Shown here piece after piece: positions 1 through 11,674 of a stretch of 64,000 nucleotides of DNA. The position numbers and the translations under genes are program-made. The notes beneath the pieces were generated by a model, which saw nothing but the letters and a program-made list of their open reading frames with translations, did not search any database and was not told where the DNA came from. Each line of letters opens with the position of its first letter. Position 1 is the first letter of the stretch. The DNA comes from Neoscytalidium dimidiatum (taxonomy: Eukaryota; Ascomycota; Dothideomycetes; Botryosphaeriales; Botryosphaeriaceae), in NCBI GenBank assembly GCA_037367355.1, contig CM074697.1:496001-560000 (forward strand). Direction: 5' to 3'.

Positions 1-951
1 GTTCGTACGCCCTTGATCGACACCACTGAGCAGAAATATGCTGACATTGGCCGCTCTCATCAGTATAACCTCACGACTGGCGGGAATTTCAACGCGATAG
101 CGAAAGGCACATTTGTGTACAGAATGGAAGGATCGGACGCCAACACAAATGACCTTTTTGAGACGGACTTCCAAAGTAATATATTGGAACTTGACCGCGT
201 TAACGGTAATACGGCCTATTACGCGCTGCGCCCATACCTTGAATCCTACCTTTTTCCTCGGACTCAAATACAAGGCGGTTTTGGCGAGAGTTGCACTGCT
301 GAGCAGGTAGATAAGCTTGTTGATGCACTCGGTTGGGCTGGCAGGATGGCAATCGACGGTGCTATGGATTGCCACGCCGACCCTCCCGCCACCTACCTTG
401 GCAGGTAAGAGTACAACGATGATTCAAAGTTCGGTATACTAAAAACAGACAAAAGGTTCTGGGATTACTTCCACGACGACAGTCTCCACGGGAAATGTAC
501 CGTTGCGGCAAAGCTCTTGGCTATTGGACACGAAACCACGATTTCGAACGAAAGGGAACCAACGGGGACCACGATTTCCTGCTACGACCTCCGCGACTGC
601 ACAGGAAACACGCAAGTTGTCTTAATAAGGATCAGCGGTAGAATGAACTTGTGTCCTGCCATATGGGAACTGCCCAGCCATACCGAGACATGTCATTCAC
701 CAGACCTTGCAGTGAAGTTAATTCACGAATTCGGACGGATACGTCGCGTGGTCATGCCAATGCTAGATTATTATCCTGACTTCTCAGGCCATCCTCGTTG
801 CAAGCTCCAGAGACCAATAAGTGCAAAGAAGAACGGTGATACGTATGCATACTTCGCCCAATGTAAGTTTTCCTCGGGACCGTTATACTGAACATACCAC
901 GTTTGTTAATATGCAACAGCGGCCACGCTCCCTTGTTTTAATCCGTTCTAA
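1..951 (+). CDS. M35 deuterolysin-like metallopeptidase, 3' part
   Basis: The frame is open from base 1, so the signal peptide and propeptide start lie outside the window. Proposed exons are 1-404, 456-862 and 920-951. Intron 1 (GTAAGA donor, TACTAA branch, 51 nt) removes an in-frame TAA at 406-408 and keeps the frame. Intron 2 starts GTAAGT and ends CAACAG. About 280 residues are visible. Resemblance to aspzincins (deuterolysin, neutral protease 2): the YNLTTGGNF stretch matches the end of the pro-region, ELPSHTETCH precedes the active site, and DTYAYFAQ matches the conserved NADTYALYAN-type C-terminus. The zinc motif at 724-738 reads HEFGR instead of HExxH, so the second histidine is missing and activity is doubtful. 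In active members the enzyme is secreted and cleaves proteins. It could be a decaying copy or a divergent non-catalytic member. Confidence 0.72.
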
Positions 952-2478
952 GGATGGGAAAGGCGTAGTACGGAAGTATTTCCGGATCTCAGACTTCAAT
1001 GGAACTGGTGGATGGTAATACGGAGCAATATTGAACACGGCATTAGCAATTTGCCAGCATACGGATAGAGACCTTTTCTACCCCACTGAATTCTATGGTT
1101 TGCTATTGCATCGGATGGGCTCAACATGCGTGACATGTGTGAAGCCAGATATCGCTAACCCAACGTTACAGCGAGAGCGTCTGTGGCTTCATATGCTCCA
1201 CAGTTGCTTACAAGCTTAGGTACACTTGAGCTGCACCACCTGGGCACCTCCGTCCGCTCGGCTGACGCCCATACCGTTCCAATCCCCGCTCGCCTGCCAC
1301 TGACTGGCCTCAGATCCGAGCGAGCGGGGTCTTGTCGGTGGCACCGCCGTGCTTGCTGGCTGCAGATAAACACTATACGACACTGCCTGCTGACTAAATC
1401 AGTCTGATGCTCCTCAATTGCGCATGTCAAGAATTGTAGGCAGACAGTCAGTCCTGGATGTAATATTATGGACTCAACACAATCAATCCGCTTCGCCCGC
1501 TCAGTGCAGCTACGTCTCGTGTGCTTGTAGAGTGTTTTTGGAGGCGGTACGGGAGATAGAGAGACCTTTATGAGTAAATTGTTTCAAGACTCTTCTTCAT
1601 GGAACAAAATTCTGAGCAGAGGGATGCTGTCTATATTTTGTGTACACGTCGCGTGGTGGCGGCGGGATGGACGATGATCTCGCGGCTTCGGAGGTTCGGC
1701 GCAAGTGGCCGCTGCGCCCGCCGTAGTCGAATGTTTGACACAACACGCCTTGATCCGCGAGACAGGATCTTCAACGTGTCTAAGATAGTGAAGGAAGGCT
1801 TTCGCGTGCTTTTTCATAGTGATGGCAAGGGAACGAGTATTCTTTGCTGACACGTTCAATCATGTCAGGACTTGCAGGCACTTACGCAAGGTTCAGCTTC
1901 ATCGCCTCAACTACTAGTGTTCAGCCCCCGTCCTGATGAACACTTCTCAGCTGGGTCGTGGGAAAATTGTCATTGAAAGTATTTCCCCTGAGCCCAGTTA
2001 CTATCCCTGCATCGCCCTCAAGTCGGGCAACTCTCAGCCGCTCCTGCCAATCATTCCAAAAGTAAGCCAGCCTTGTCAACGGCTTAGTGAACCTGAGCGG
2101 TCGATGCAGTAGCTGCCTAAATCGGTGATACTACGCCAAGCACAAGCGATAGATCTGCCACCGAAGGGACGACTGAGACAGTGGCTCAGCTCTTCTCATG
2201 ACCTGTTGTGCTACTGCTGGTGGCTGTGTTTGTGTGACAATGAGATCCTCCTGTGGTACATTCGACAAGGCTGCCACATGGGGGCCGTTCCATAACCAGT
2301 GACAAATCTTGTGATGCACCAATACCGCGAGAGTCATTGCTTCCGCTGCAATGCTGCTACATTGGAATGGGTGTTACTGTACCTCTGCATCAGTTATTGT
2401 GCCGTTCTCATCATTTGAGCGTGGGAGGCGAAGGGCGAGCTCACCAGCCTCGCATCGCGCCAAATTAAACCCTTGCGC
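952..2478. other. Intergenic, no gene seen
   Basis: Only short overlapping open frames without family resemblance or splice support occur here. Composition is ordinary, with CpA and TpG present, unlike the island after 4101. It probably holds the 3' end of the protease gene and the promoter of the membrane protein at 2547. Confidence 0.5.
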
Positions 2479-2485
2479 ATATAAA
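2479..2485 (+). promoter_or_regulatory. TATA-like box
   Basis: ATATAAA lies about 62 bases before the ATG at 2547, in a spacing that suits a core promoter with a short leader. No other element was recognised. Confidence 0.4.
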
Positions 2486-2546
2486 GGGGCTGAATCTATC
2501 TCACGAAGATCAAAACAACTGCAAAGGGTCTTTATGGTAAATCATC

Positions 2547-4000
2547 ATGAGCTTCAACGACTCGTCCATCATATCGAGCAACTACGGCGTCCACCTTGGA
2601 ACCTGGACAAATTGGTCTCGCGGTGCCGTCCTTGGGGCGACGATCACGCTTACTCGAAGAGACGGTAATCTTCTGATTGCTTTCATCGCCCTTTTTGTAA
2701 CTTTCGTTGGAACCAGGTTCTGGAGAATCGCCTGTTTCGGAATCCATCACGCTTACTCGTCTGAGTTGCCCCATAATGGGTTGTATCACCAGAGACAAGT
2801 CATCCTACGCAACTCCGACAATGCTATGAGCGGCCTATGGGCCCTCTTGGCAATGCTGTGGACATGGCGACAACACGTTCGGAAACCATACCGTCAAATC
2901 ATCCCACTGCTTATCTTCACGCTGGCTGTACTTGGCGCTTTCGCGTCAGCCGGTATATTCTCATCCAGGGTGTCTTTCTCCGCCAATCAAGAGGCAGTCA
3001 ACGGCAATGAAGTCCTTGTTTCCAGCCCCAACTGCGGCTTGGCCTCTGATACTAACACCGAAAACATGACCATGGAAGAAATGGAAACCGTTACGCAACC
3101 ATACATGGCGGAACTTCTCAGCCTGAATGCAGTATACGCCGAACAATGTTACCCATCTCAGCAAGCCTCCGCATCGACCCAGTGCCAGACGTATACGAAA
3201 AGCAAGCTTTCTCGGAATATCGACCGCAATGCGAGCTGTCCATTCCATGAGGATATTTGCCGGAGCTCTCACGGGAATATCCTCATTGACTCTGGCTACT
3301 TAGACAGTCATTACGATTTCGGACTGAACGCTCCCCCGGAGGATAGATTTCTCTCTCGACACTTGTTGCACTGCGCTCCCTTGAATTACGAGATGTATCA
3401 AGAGAAATACTACTACAAATTCGAAGACGAGGATAAGCTGTACGGAGAAATTCTCATGCGATACGATTTCGGGAAGAGGGTCCGCCACGGCGCCAACTAC
3501 ACATACGAATATCCCATGCTACCTCGCACAAGGGACCAAACAAGCGCCAATCCAAACTATAATCTCGGGTAAGGAAGCACTCATTCTACAACCTGAAAAG
3601 AGTTTATATGTGCTAAGTCAACGGTGCGGTAGTGTCCTGGAAGCCTTGATTGATAATGGATCAGTTTATCAGGCTTTGTCTCAGTTCTATCCGAGGCCTG
3701 AGTTGTGGCGTTCGGGCGGCGACCTTGCCCTCATATTTCTCTCCGCAAATGATATCTGGTTTCTTGGTGAAGTAGACGATCCATGGTACTCGGCTCATTC
3801 GCCCGCGGGCTCCTTGTCTGGCTCTCACGGTATATTATTTTCTGGCGACTCCGACATTTACTGGCAGGACGCGCCAGCATCAGTCTTGGGATGTGTCACG
3901 CAGCAGCAACTTTGCGATCCGCGACGCCCAAGACCAGAGGGATGTACGTCGCTCTCTGGATACCTGGACACGCTCGCAGCAATCGAAGAGACATGGCCAG
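2547..4000 (+). CDS. Fungal multipass membrane protein with glycosylated loop, truncated by gap
   Basis: Exon 1 is 2547-3568 and exon 2 starts at 3618, after a 49-nt intron (GTAAGG donor, CTAAG acceptor) that joins the frames exactly. The N-terminus (LGTWTNWSRG) leads into hydrophobic segments near residues 46-66, 95-112 and 121-141. A long extracytoplasmic region with many cysteines and N-glycosylation sequons (NMT, NAS, NYT) follows. The second exon contains an FLSANDIWF...DPWYSAHS block that I recall from a conserved ascomycete family of unknown function; its database names vary and should not be trusted. The reading frame runs into the N gap at 4001, and the C-terminal half is absent from the sequence after the gap, which is transposon. 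Function unknown. Confidence 0.7.
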
Positions 4001-4100
4001 NNNNNNNNNNNNNNNNNNNNNNNNNNNNNNNNNNNNNNNNNNNNNNNNNNNNNNNNNNNNNNNNNNNNNNNNNNNNNNNNNNNNNNNNNNNNNNNNNNNN
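4001..4100. other. Assembly gap (100 N)
   Basis: Exactly 100 undetermined bases, the usual placeholder for a scaffold gap of unknown size. It separates a normal gene from RIP-mutated transposon sequence, so the end of the membrane protein gene and the 5' LTR and leader of the chromovirus are hidden here. Confidence 0.97.
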
Positions 4101-4129
4101 TAGGCACTAGCTCTACTACCGGCTACTAA

Positions 4130-4920
4130 GATTAAGGTCCCGAAATTAGACCTATACTATAGAGACCGAAAAAAGACCTAAGCCTTTATTATATAGCTAA
4201 ATAACTATATATACTTTATATACGGTAACTTCGCCGGCCTAGCCGAATAAGTTCTATACGCTAGTACCTACTTTAGAGAATTAGTAGAATAATAGTTCCG
4301 ATCTTTTAAGCGGGAGTACTAGAAGAAACCCGTATATTTATAGTCTAAAGTAACCTCGATAATCTTTAGCGACTACTAAAACTTTATAAAGTAGCTTAAG
4401 ATAGTCTTTAGCGGTATCGACGAGAATCGTCTAGCTACTAGAACTCTTATAAGTCTAAAATAGAAAGAAACGATATAGAACTATATAGCTAAATTCTAAG
4501 ACGTAGTATACCTCGTAGATAGATACTCCGACCTTACGCTACGTACCTTCTACTACTAAGGACTAAGAGATAAGATTAAAGAAGCTATAACGTACTATAA
4601 GAAACTAGAAACCCTTAACGATATAATTAAACTAGCCCTACTTATAGATAAGCGTCGTATAAAAAGATAGTTCGATAAGAAGGAGTATAATACTAATATC
4701 TTAAAATAAGCTAGGCCTCGCTATATCTAAGAAGGAGGCGACGCTATAGAAATAGATAATATAGTCTAGTAAGATAAAGGTAAGAATAGAAAGAACGATA
4801 ATAATAAGAGTAAGAAAAGAGAATAGAGTAAGAAAGAAAAAGAGCTCTATAAGAAAGGACTATATATTCGATATAGAGATAAATAGAGCGTAGGGTATAA
4901 ATACTCGAAGAGAGAGTTAC
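4130..4920 (+). pseudogene. gag: Chromovirus gag remnant with zinc knuckle
   Basis: Reading through RIP stops gives a Gag-like core beginning around LKVPKLDLYYRDR and containing YFRELVE and TLRTFYY blocks, with the helical, charge-rich character of retrotransposon Gag. Around 4850-4920 a nucleocapsid-type CCHC knuckle is recognisable by spacing, although its cysteines now read as tyrosine (TGC to TAC), the expected RIP change. The first 145 bases match an inverted fragment at 11257-11390, showing at least one more copy nearby. Confidence 0.75.
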
Positions 4921-5899
4921 GAGAAGTAGCGGTAGTTATCTAGAGATAGGAGGCGCTATAAATAATCGCTATTATAAAGATAGTAGACTATATAGCCCTA
5001 AGCTAGATAGCGTACTACGACGACGATTACGCTATCTACTAGAGCGATAAGAACGCTACGGGATAGTACTCTAGTAAGCTACGATAACTTAATATAATAC
5101 TTCGAAAATTAGAAGAGGCTACGGAGGAAGATATCGAAAAGTACCTCCCAACCGATAAAGACCTTATAAATAGCGAAACTAAAGAGCTCTACGATAGTAT
5201 ACTAGAATCTAGTAAGGTAGAAAATACCGAGTAATAGTAGAATTAAGCTATACTCGATCGAATCGCGGAGTATCTAAACTAGTACGGTAATATAAGAAAT
5301 ATCGAATTCAGTTATATCCCTACGATCTACTAGACCCCTAAATTAAGAATAGATCTACCGCCGTAATAGTACTAGATAAAGAATAAAAAACTTAGCTTAC
5401 GATTCTTTAAGAACGGCGTATAGTACTCCTAGAAGAAATTACCCTTAAAAACGGTCGACGAGGTAATATTCTAGCTCGAAGAAGAAGTCTAGGGAACGTA
5501 GTAATAATAAGACCTCGCGTATCTACGTAATATAGTCTATACCCTCTATCGATACGGTATAGCTACGTAAAGCTACGGTACCCTATAGTAGGTACCTAAT
5601 AAAAAATATAGTAAACTAACCTTCTAGTACCGAGTACGTAACGGGTAAATCTACTAGAGGCGTAAGATTAAGAAGAGATAATAGACTTAGTAGAAGGAAA
5701 CCTTAATTCTAGTTAAGGAATAGAATAAGTATATACGCTACGAGATATTAAAAAACTAAACGGCTCTTCTAGCTAGGAACCCTAAAAGGGGCTAATACGA
5801 AGGTTCCTTAACTAGGTTATATACTTAATATCGAACGAAATATCTCGTAAATAGAAAGAACTTAAAACGCTACTAGAAGTACTAGTTATAATTAAAGAA

Positions 5900-8800
5900 A
5901 CTACTACGTTAGTAATAATTAATAGTAGAGCGTAAGAAAATTTCGTAGACTCTAAATTCCTTAGAAGGAACGACTTACTATTCTAACCTAAGAAACGCTT
6001 CTACGAACTAGATACGTTCGATAGGTTATCGATAGAATATAGTAAGGGCTAGATAAGAATCGAGACCGATTAGATACGAATAACCCTTAGAGATTACGAA
6101 GAATAAATTAACCTAGACGTAACTATAAGTCTAAACTACGACGTTATCCTTAGAATATCTTAGTTAAAAACCTACGACCTATATATTAGCTAGAGCACGG
6201 AAACTATAACGTTTCTAGAAGATAACTATAAGCGATACCTCGCGAATCTTAAAATAAAAGAGCTAGAGAGCTAGAGCTAAAAGCTAGAGCTAGAGAGCTA
6301 GAGCTAGGAGCTAAAGCTAGAAAGCTAGAGCCGAGAGCTAGAGCTAGAGAGCTAGAGCCGAGAGCTAGAGCTAGAGAGCTAGAGCTAAAAGAGCTACGAA
6401 CTAAAGCTATCTAAAGAGTATCTAGTAGAGGCTAAGAGAATATCCCTTAATACTCTACTACGTATAAAAAAACAAGGAGAATAAGTTTATACCGTCTATA
6501 TTAAGCCTAGCTTAAAATAAGAACGCCGAATTATAGTATAGATTAGAAAACGGACCCCGAAAGACGAGAACTCCCGGCTACTTAGAGAAGACTATCTAAA
6601 ACGAATCTACGAGAGGTATAGCCTACTAGATAGAACTCTTAACTAGATACGCGTAACGGAAAGTACTACGGGACTAGAGAAAGTACCCCTAGAATTCTAG
6701 AGATACGCCGAATTATTTTAAGAAAGAGGTAAAGAATTATTATCCGAGTATAAGCTATAGAACTATAAGATACCTTTATTACTAGAAACGTAGCCTACGT
6801 TTAAGCCTATCTATTCTCTCTTAGAGAATAAGGCCGAAGTACTTAGGGAGTATCTCGAAACGAACCTAGAAAGAAGATATATCTAACCCTCTACGTTACT
6901 AGCCGGGTATCTAATCCTATTCGTATCTAAGAAAAATAGTAAGCTCCGCCTCTATATCGACTATAGGTAATTAAACGATATTACGGTAAAAAACCGATAC
7001 CCGTTACTACGTATCGATAAATTATAGAATAGACTAAGAAAAGCTAAATACTTTACTAAGCTAGACCTTAGAGAAGATTATTACCTCGTCTAAATAAAAG
7101 AAGGAGAAGAATAGAAAACGACTTTCTAAATAAGATTCGGATATTACGAGTATACGGTAATACTATTTAGGCTTACTAATATATCGGCTACGTTCTAGAG
7201 CCTAGTTAACGATATACTACGACCGTACTTAGACGTATTCGTACTAGCCTATCTAGACGATATCCTAATATACTCGGAAACGCTCAAGGAATATACCGAG
7301 TATATATATAAGGTCCTATAGGTACTAGAGAAACGAAACCTCCGGATAGTCCTAGATAAGAGCGAATAGTATATATAGAAGACTAAGTATCTAGGGTTTA
7401 TTATTACTCTAGAATATATTAGTATAGACGAAAAGAAACTAAACGTAATAAGAGACTAGCCTACGTTAAAAACCGTTAAAGAAGTATAATTCTTTCTTAG
7501 TTTTACTAACTTTTACCGGAAGTTTATTCTAAACTACGCGAAAATAGTAGCTCCGCTTATAGACCTAACTAAGAAAGAATATAGATTCGTATAAAGAGAA
7601 AGGTAATAGAATACTTTCGACTTACTAAAACGAATATTTATAGAAGTACCGGTCTTAAGACTCTTCTACTCCGATCTACCTATAATAGTAGAAACCGATA
7701 TCTTAGACTACGCTATCGGAGTAGTCTTAAGCTAGCTAGATAAGTAAGATAGACTATATTCTATCGCGTACTACTCCCGAAAAATAATAGGTCTAGAAAG
7801 AAATTACGACGTCTACGATAAAGAACTTCTAGCTATTATTACGGCTTTTAAAGAATAGAGATATTATCTTAAAGAAGCTAAGTACTAGGTTACGGTCTAC
7901 TACGACTATAAGAACCTTTTATACTTTACTACTACGAAAGAACTAAACTAAAGATAGGTTAGATAGGCTAAAGAGCTAGTATTCTACGATATAAAGATTA
8001 TCTACTAAAAGAGATTAGAGAACGCTCGTATAGACGCGTTAAGTAGAAGAGCCGACTATATAAAAGGGAAGCCCGAACCGTAACTAGCGATACTAGTAGA
8101 ATAGAAAGACGGGTCTTTTATACTTGATAGACGCTAAATCTCCGCTATATATAGAAGAAAGAAGAAACTCGAAAAGTCGCTTATCCTAGTTAGGCTAGTC
8201 GCCTTAGCGATACGCTTAGAGAGCGGCGAATAGAAGTATAGGATTTAAGAAGCCTACGCGGAAGACGCTACGGTATAAGAAATTAGAAATCTAGAGAACG
8301 ACCCCCGGGTAACTAAAGACGTAGAAGGAATAATCCTATTTTTAGGATTAATCTACGTTCCGGTAAAACTACGAGAGGAACTCGTAAAGGATATATATAA
8401 GGCCCTAGTATATAGTTATTAAGGAACCGAGAAGACGATTAAAAGAATTACGAGAAATTATTACTTCCTAGGGCTTAGAAGAATAGTCTAGCGGATAGTT
8501 ACGTAATACGACCTTTATATCTAAAGTAAGATAGTAAGATACGTATCTTATAGACTACTCTAGCTATTACCGGTATCTAAGCGCTCTTAGTAATCTATCT
8601 TACTAGATTTTATTACGGACCTATCTAAGTTAGAAGAACTACTTACTAGAGTTAAGTACGATTTAGTACTAGTTATTATAGATAGAATAACGAAATACGC
8701 GTATTACTTACCCTACTTAAAGAAGGTAAACGCGGAAGATCTCGTATATATATTCCTAAAAACTATCCTTAGTAACTACGAATTACTAGAAGAACTTATA

Positions 8801-9615
8801 TTAGATAGAGATAGATTATTTATATTACGATTCTAGTAGACTCTTACTAAATAACTCGAAGCGAAATATAAACTCTTAACTACGGTATATCCGTAGATAG
8901 ACGGATAGATAGAACGGACTAATTAGACGCTAGAGTAATACCTACGCTACTACCTTAACTATATATAGAATAACTAGATAGAATTACTATCCCTAGCTTA
9001 GTTCGCGTATAATAGCTCTAAGGTATCGATAATATAAGAATCGCCGTTCTACGCTAATTATAGCTACGAACTATTGGCCTATAAGAAGTTAATACCGAGT
9101 AAATCGTTAGCCTAAAAAGGAATCCTTAAAGCCGACTAGCTAAAGATACTTTATAAATAGTTATATCTAGATCTAGAATTCGTAGCCCTACGAATAGGTA
9201 AATACTACGATAAGCGGTACTAGGAGGCACCGTAGTTAAAAAAGGAGGATAAAGTCTATCTTCTTAGAAAAAATATTAAAATAAAGCGACTAAATAATAA
9301 GCTAGATTTTAAGAAAATAGGACTATTTAAAATCGAAGAAAAAATTAGGAAGGTTAATTTCCGCCTCGAACTACTAGAAATAATACGGATATACCCCGTT
9401 TTCTATATATTCCTCCTAGAACTAGCGCTAAGAAACGCTAAAATCGTAACCTATACGGAAGAAATACTTCTAGAAAATTCGGACGCTAACGAGAACTAAG
9501 ATTAGAAAGTAGAAAAGATTTTTAATAGTAGCTATATTAACGGTTAATTTCGATATCTCCTTAAATAGAAAGGAGAATAGAACGATACCTAGGAACTACT
9601 AGAAAATTACGATAG
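5900..9615 (+). pseudogene. pol: Chromovirus pol remnant: PR, RT, RNase H, integrase, chromodomain
   Basis: The protease end is visible as DVILRIS-stop-LKTYD (about 6140-6175). RT carries KLRLYIDYR, FTKLDLREDYY and the catalytic YLDD at 7250-7261. RNase H has ETDILDYAIGVVLS and YSRKIIGLERNY, then DALSRRADY near 8035. Integrase shows LLDFITDLSK, DRITKYAYYLPYL, an LDRDRLF block and an IDG-stop-IERTN block, followed by YPVFYIFLLE near 9400. A chromodomain-like EKIFNSSYINGQFRYLL follows at about 9505-9560. Stops fall almost only where Trp or Gln would be expected. The frame can be followed for more than 3.5 kb, so frameshifts are few compared with point changes. Confidence 0.9.
6262..6400 (+). 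repeat. Hexamer-type tandem repeat in the chromovirus
   Basis: An imperfect array of GAGCTA/GAGAGC units, with occasional GAGCCG variants, lies between the protease and RT. It would encode a low-complexity spacer of alternating short residues in the polyprotein. It is internal to the element and not a centromere or telomere signal. Confidence 0.8.
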
Positions 9616-9719
9616 ATATAGACGACTTATTAACGAGTTCTATCGTTAAAATCTAGATCGACTAATACCGCCGACTCGTTAAAAATAAAAGACCTAAAAT
9701 TAAAATTAGAAAACGAAGA

Positions 9720-10408
9720 CTACCGCGCCTAATTAACTAGCTTAGAACTCTTAGGCGGCGTAGTAGCGGAATTAACGCTAGACGACCTAATAAAATAGGA
9801 CGGACCCGTAATAGCGTTAGCTAAGACGTCGCTACGTATACGCTTTACTAATCGCTCCTCTTCGGCGCTCTTAGAGTTAATAGAATCCCTAGCCTCGCGA
9901 GCTATCTCTAAGCGATCTAGCTTCTTAAGGTTCTCGATAGACTACGCCTTCTTATTTAGTATTAAGCTACCGCGGCGTTATAGTAAGACCTTCTATTTCC
10001 GAGAACGCTCTAGACGGGACGAAGCGGCGCGTAATTTAGACGTTAGCTTAGAAATAGTATCTAAGATCTCTATCTTATTCGCGGTAACCTTTATAATAGT
10101 ACGCTTTAGACGAACGACTAGAAGAAAAAGGTTAAAATAAGTTAAAATAGAATTAAAGAGAACTTATAGTTATCCTCTTCCGTACTACTAGCGTCGTAAT
10201 AGATATTACCGCGATAAGTATACTCGCCGTAACGTAAGTACCCTAGAGTAATATAATATACTACCGCCTTATCCTTCTCCTCTAATAAAAGGTAACGAGT
10301 ATAAGAAATTAGTATATCTAGGCCTAGAAGATTATATAAAGAATTAATCTTTGCGCTAAGATACTTACGCTTAGCTTACTATACGTTACGCTTACGCTTA
10401 GGAGGTAT
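9720..10408 (-). pseudogene. Antisense reading frame between pol and 3' LTR
   Basis: On the minus strand a frame starts at 10406-10408 (ATA, an ATG after RIP) with PPKRKRNV, a basic nuclear-localisation-like start. It runs about 80 codons to STEEDNYK. A probable intron of about 60 nt ending TTCTTCTAG (about 10107-10168) leads to a second exon with a helix-rich KKLDRLEIAREARDS stretch, ending near 9729. Its internal stops are of RIP type. The start region recurs on the same strand in the fragment at 13590-13736 with the same KRKR motif and a matching ILISYT..YLL block. It lies opposite to gag-pol. No family was recognised. It may be an accessory gene of this element or captured DNA. Confidence 0.55.
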
Positions 10409-10501
10409 TATAGGAAACACTTATAATAAAGAAAAACGAAGAGATAAGAAAAGCCTAGAAAGATATAGGTAAATAGATAAATCTTCGAGCCGAAGATCTC
10501 T

Positions 10502-10512
10502 AAGAAGGGGGG
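10502..10512 (+). other. Polypurine tract of the chromovirus
   Basis: AAGAAGGGGGG sits directly before the LTR start TAGTATTATAAACCC (a TG start after RIP). The second copy has a similar purine run (AAAGAGGGGAA) just before its LTR at 13838. This is the usual plus-strand priming site. Confidence 0.75.
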
Positions 10513-10920
10513 TAGTATTATAAACCCTAGAATATACGGGCTTTATAGCTATAAGGGCCGTAAGCCCGTACGGGAAAAAGAGCCGTAAGGCCCTAAAAAC
10601 CCTATATATAGTAGAGCTATACTCCCTAAGCCCGTATAAGAAGACTAGAAATACGAAACGACGGCGCGTACGGGAATACTAGTAGGCGATAACGACCGCC
10701 CGTACGGAAAGAACGCCTACGGGCGTAACGACTAGAAAGAAGATACGGGCTAACGTAGAAGCCCGTAGGGGACGAAGGGCCGTATAGGCGGGAAGTAGGA
10801 AAGCCGATAAGGATAAATACTACGGGATAAGAGTATAGCGGTAATATTATCCGCTAGTACTAGTAGAAGTCGGATTCTAGAAAAGAAGCGATAGGCGCCT
10901 AAGTTACGTAAAATCTATTA
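10513..10920 (+). repeat. LTR-A, 3' LTR of the chromovirus
   Basis: About 408 bp, starting TAGTATTATAAACCCTAG and ending near AAGTTACGTAAAATCTATTA. The same unit occurs at 13838-14242 in direct orientation and at about 11986-12397 and 13185-13586 inverted. It holds a purine-rich middle and a GAGTATAGCGGTA block found in all copies. Confidence 0.85.
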
Positions 10921-10999
10921 GGCCTATCTAGGGATTAGAAGCCTTAGTACTAATCTAACTCTTAGATTAATCTAATACTACGACTAATCTAAGAGTTAT

Positions 11000-11256
11000 T
11001 CTAATTCCTAGATTATTATAGCTTTCCTATAGTATATAGACACGCTCGTTAGATAGTATTTAACCCTCGTAGTTAACTTAAAGTTCTAATTTAATACTAT
11101 ATTAACTTAGAGGTAATAAGGCCTACTAAACTCCTATATTACGTAACTTCTTATTCTATTATTACTCTCCTTTTCTCGTCTTTAAGGTAAACCCTTCGAT
11201 AAACCCGAACCTACTAGGTAACTCCGAAGCCTAGTAGTAGAGGCTCCGTTATTATA
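11000..11256 (-). repeat. LTR-B, solo copy (inverted)
   Basis: Inverted copy of a roughly 260 bp unit whose forward form starts TATAACGACGGGG (TG start after RIP) and ends near AGATTATAATATTA. It is joined directly to an inverted gag fragment at 11257, so this element inserted into, or recombined within, a chromovirus copy. No internal genes of the LTR-B family are evident. Confidence 0.7.
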
Positions 11257-11390
11257 TAGGGCCGGCGAAGTTATCGTATATAAAGTATATATAGTTATTT
11301 AGTTATATAATAAAGACTTAGATCTTCTTTCAATCTCTATAGTATAGGTCTAGCTTTAGAATCTTAATCTTAGTAGCTAATAGTAGAGCG
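11257..11390 (-). mobile_element. Inverted chromovirus gag-start fragment
   Basis: The reverse complement of this stretch matches the first part of gag at about 4116-4255, including the shared CTACTAAGATTAAG and AACTTCGCCGGCC words. Together with the inverted LTR-A at 11986-12397 it looks like the 5' end (LTR, leader, start of gag) of a second copy in minus orientation, split by LTR-B. The leader would lie in 11391-11674. Confidence 0.7.
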
Positions 11391-11674
11391 GGTATCTAGA
11401 TAAGCTATATATATAGAATTACGTTTTTATTTTAAAGTTCTAGAATTATATTAAATAGCTTCTTATTAGTCGGTATATTAGAATATTAGTTTTCCGCTAT
11501 CATATTATATTATAGCGGTTACTATAAGCTAAGAGTATTCTATGCCTCTTATACGTATTTATTACTTAATACGTTCGCTATAATAGCTAATACTATTAGT
11601 ACTTCTTAGAAAAAGAGAATACTTTCTATTTTCTACTTAAATCGCTTTCTTTTCTATAAGGATAGTAATTAAAG

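Larger units (their letters stand above)
4101..10920 (+). mobile_element. Ty3/gypsy chromovirus, RIP-inactivated
   Basis: Order on the plus strand: Gag (about 4130-4720), zinc knuckle remnant (about 4850-4920), protease (about 5900-6200), reverse transcriptase (about 6850-7480), RNase H (about 7680-8050), integrase (about 8400-9480), chromodomain (about 9505-9615), an antisense frame, a polypurine tract (10502-10512) and the 3' LTR (10513-10920). The RT-RNaseH-IN order marks Ty3/gypsy and the C-terminal chromodomain marks a chromovirus. The 5' LTR, primer site and leader are lost in the gap. Dozens of in-frame TAG/TAA codons make it non-autonomous. Related fragments of the same family lie at 11257-14242. 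Confidence 0.92.

Noticed and set aside
406..408. In-frame TAA that would make the M35 gene a pseudogene
   Set aside because: It lies inside a consensus 51-nt intron (405-455) whose removal keeps the frame and improves the family match.
6262..6400. Tandem hexamers as a CRISPR or satellite array
   Set aside because: Units are contiguous without spacers and sit inside a retrotransposon polyprotein; the genome is eukaryotic.
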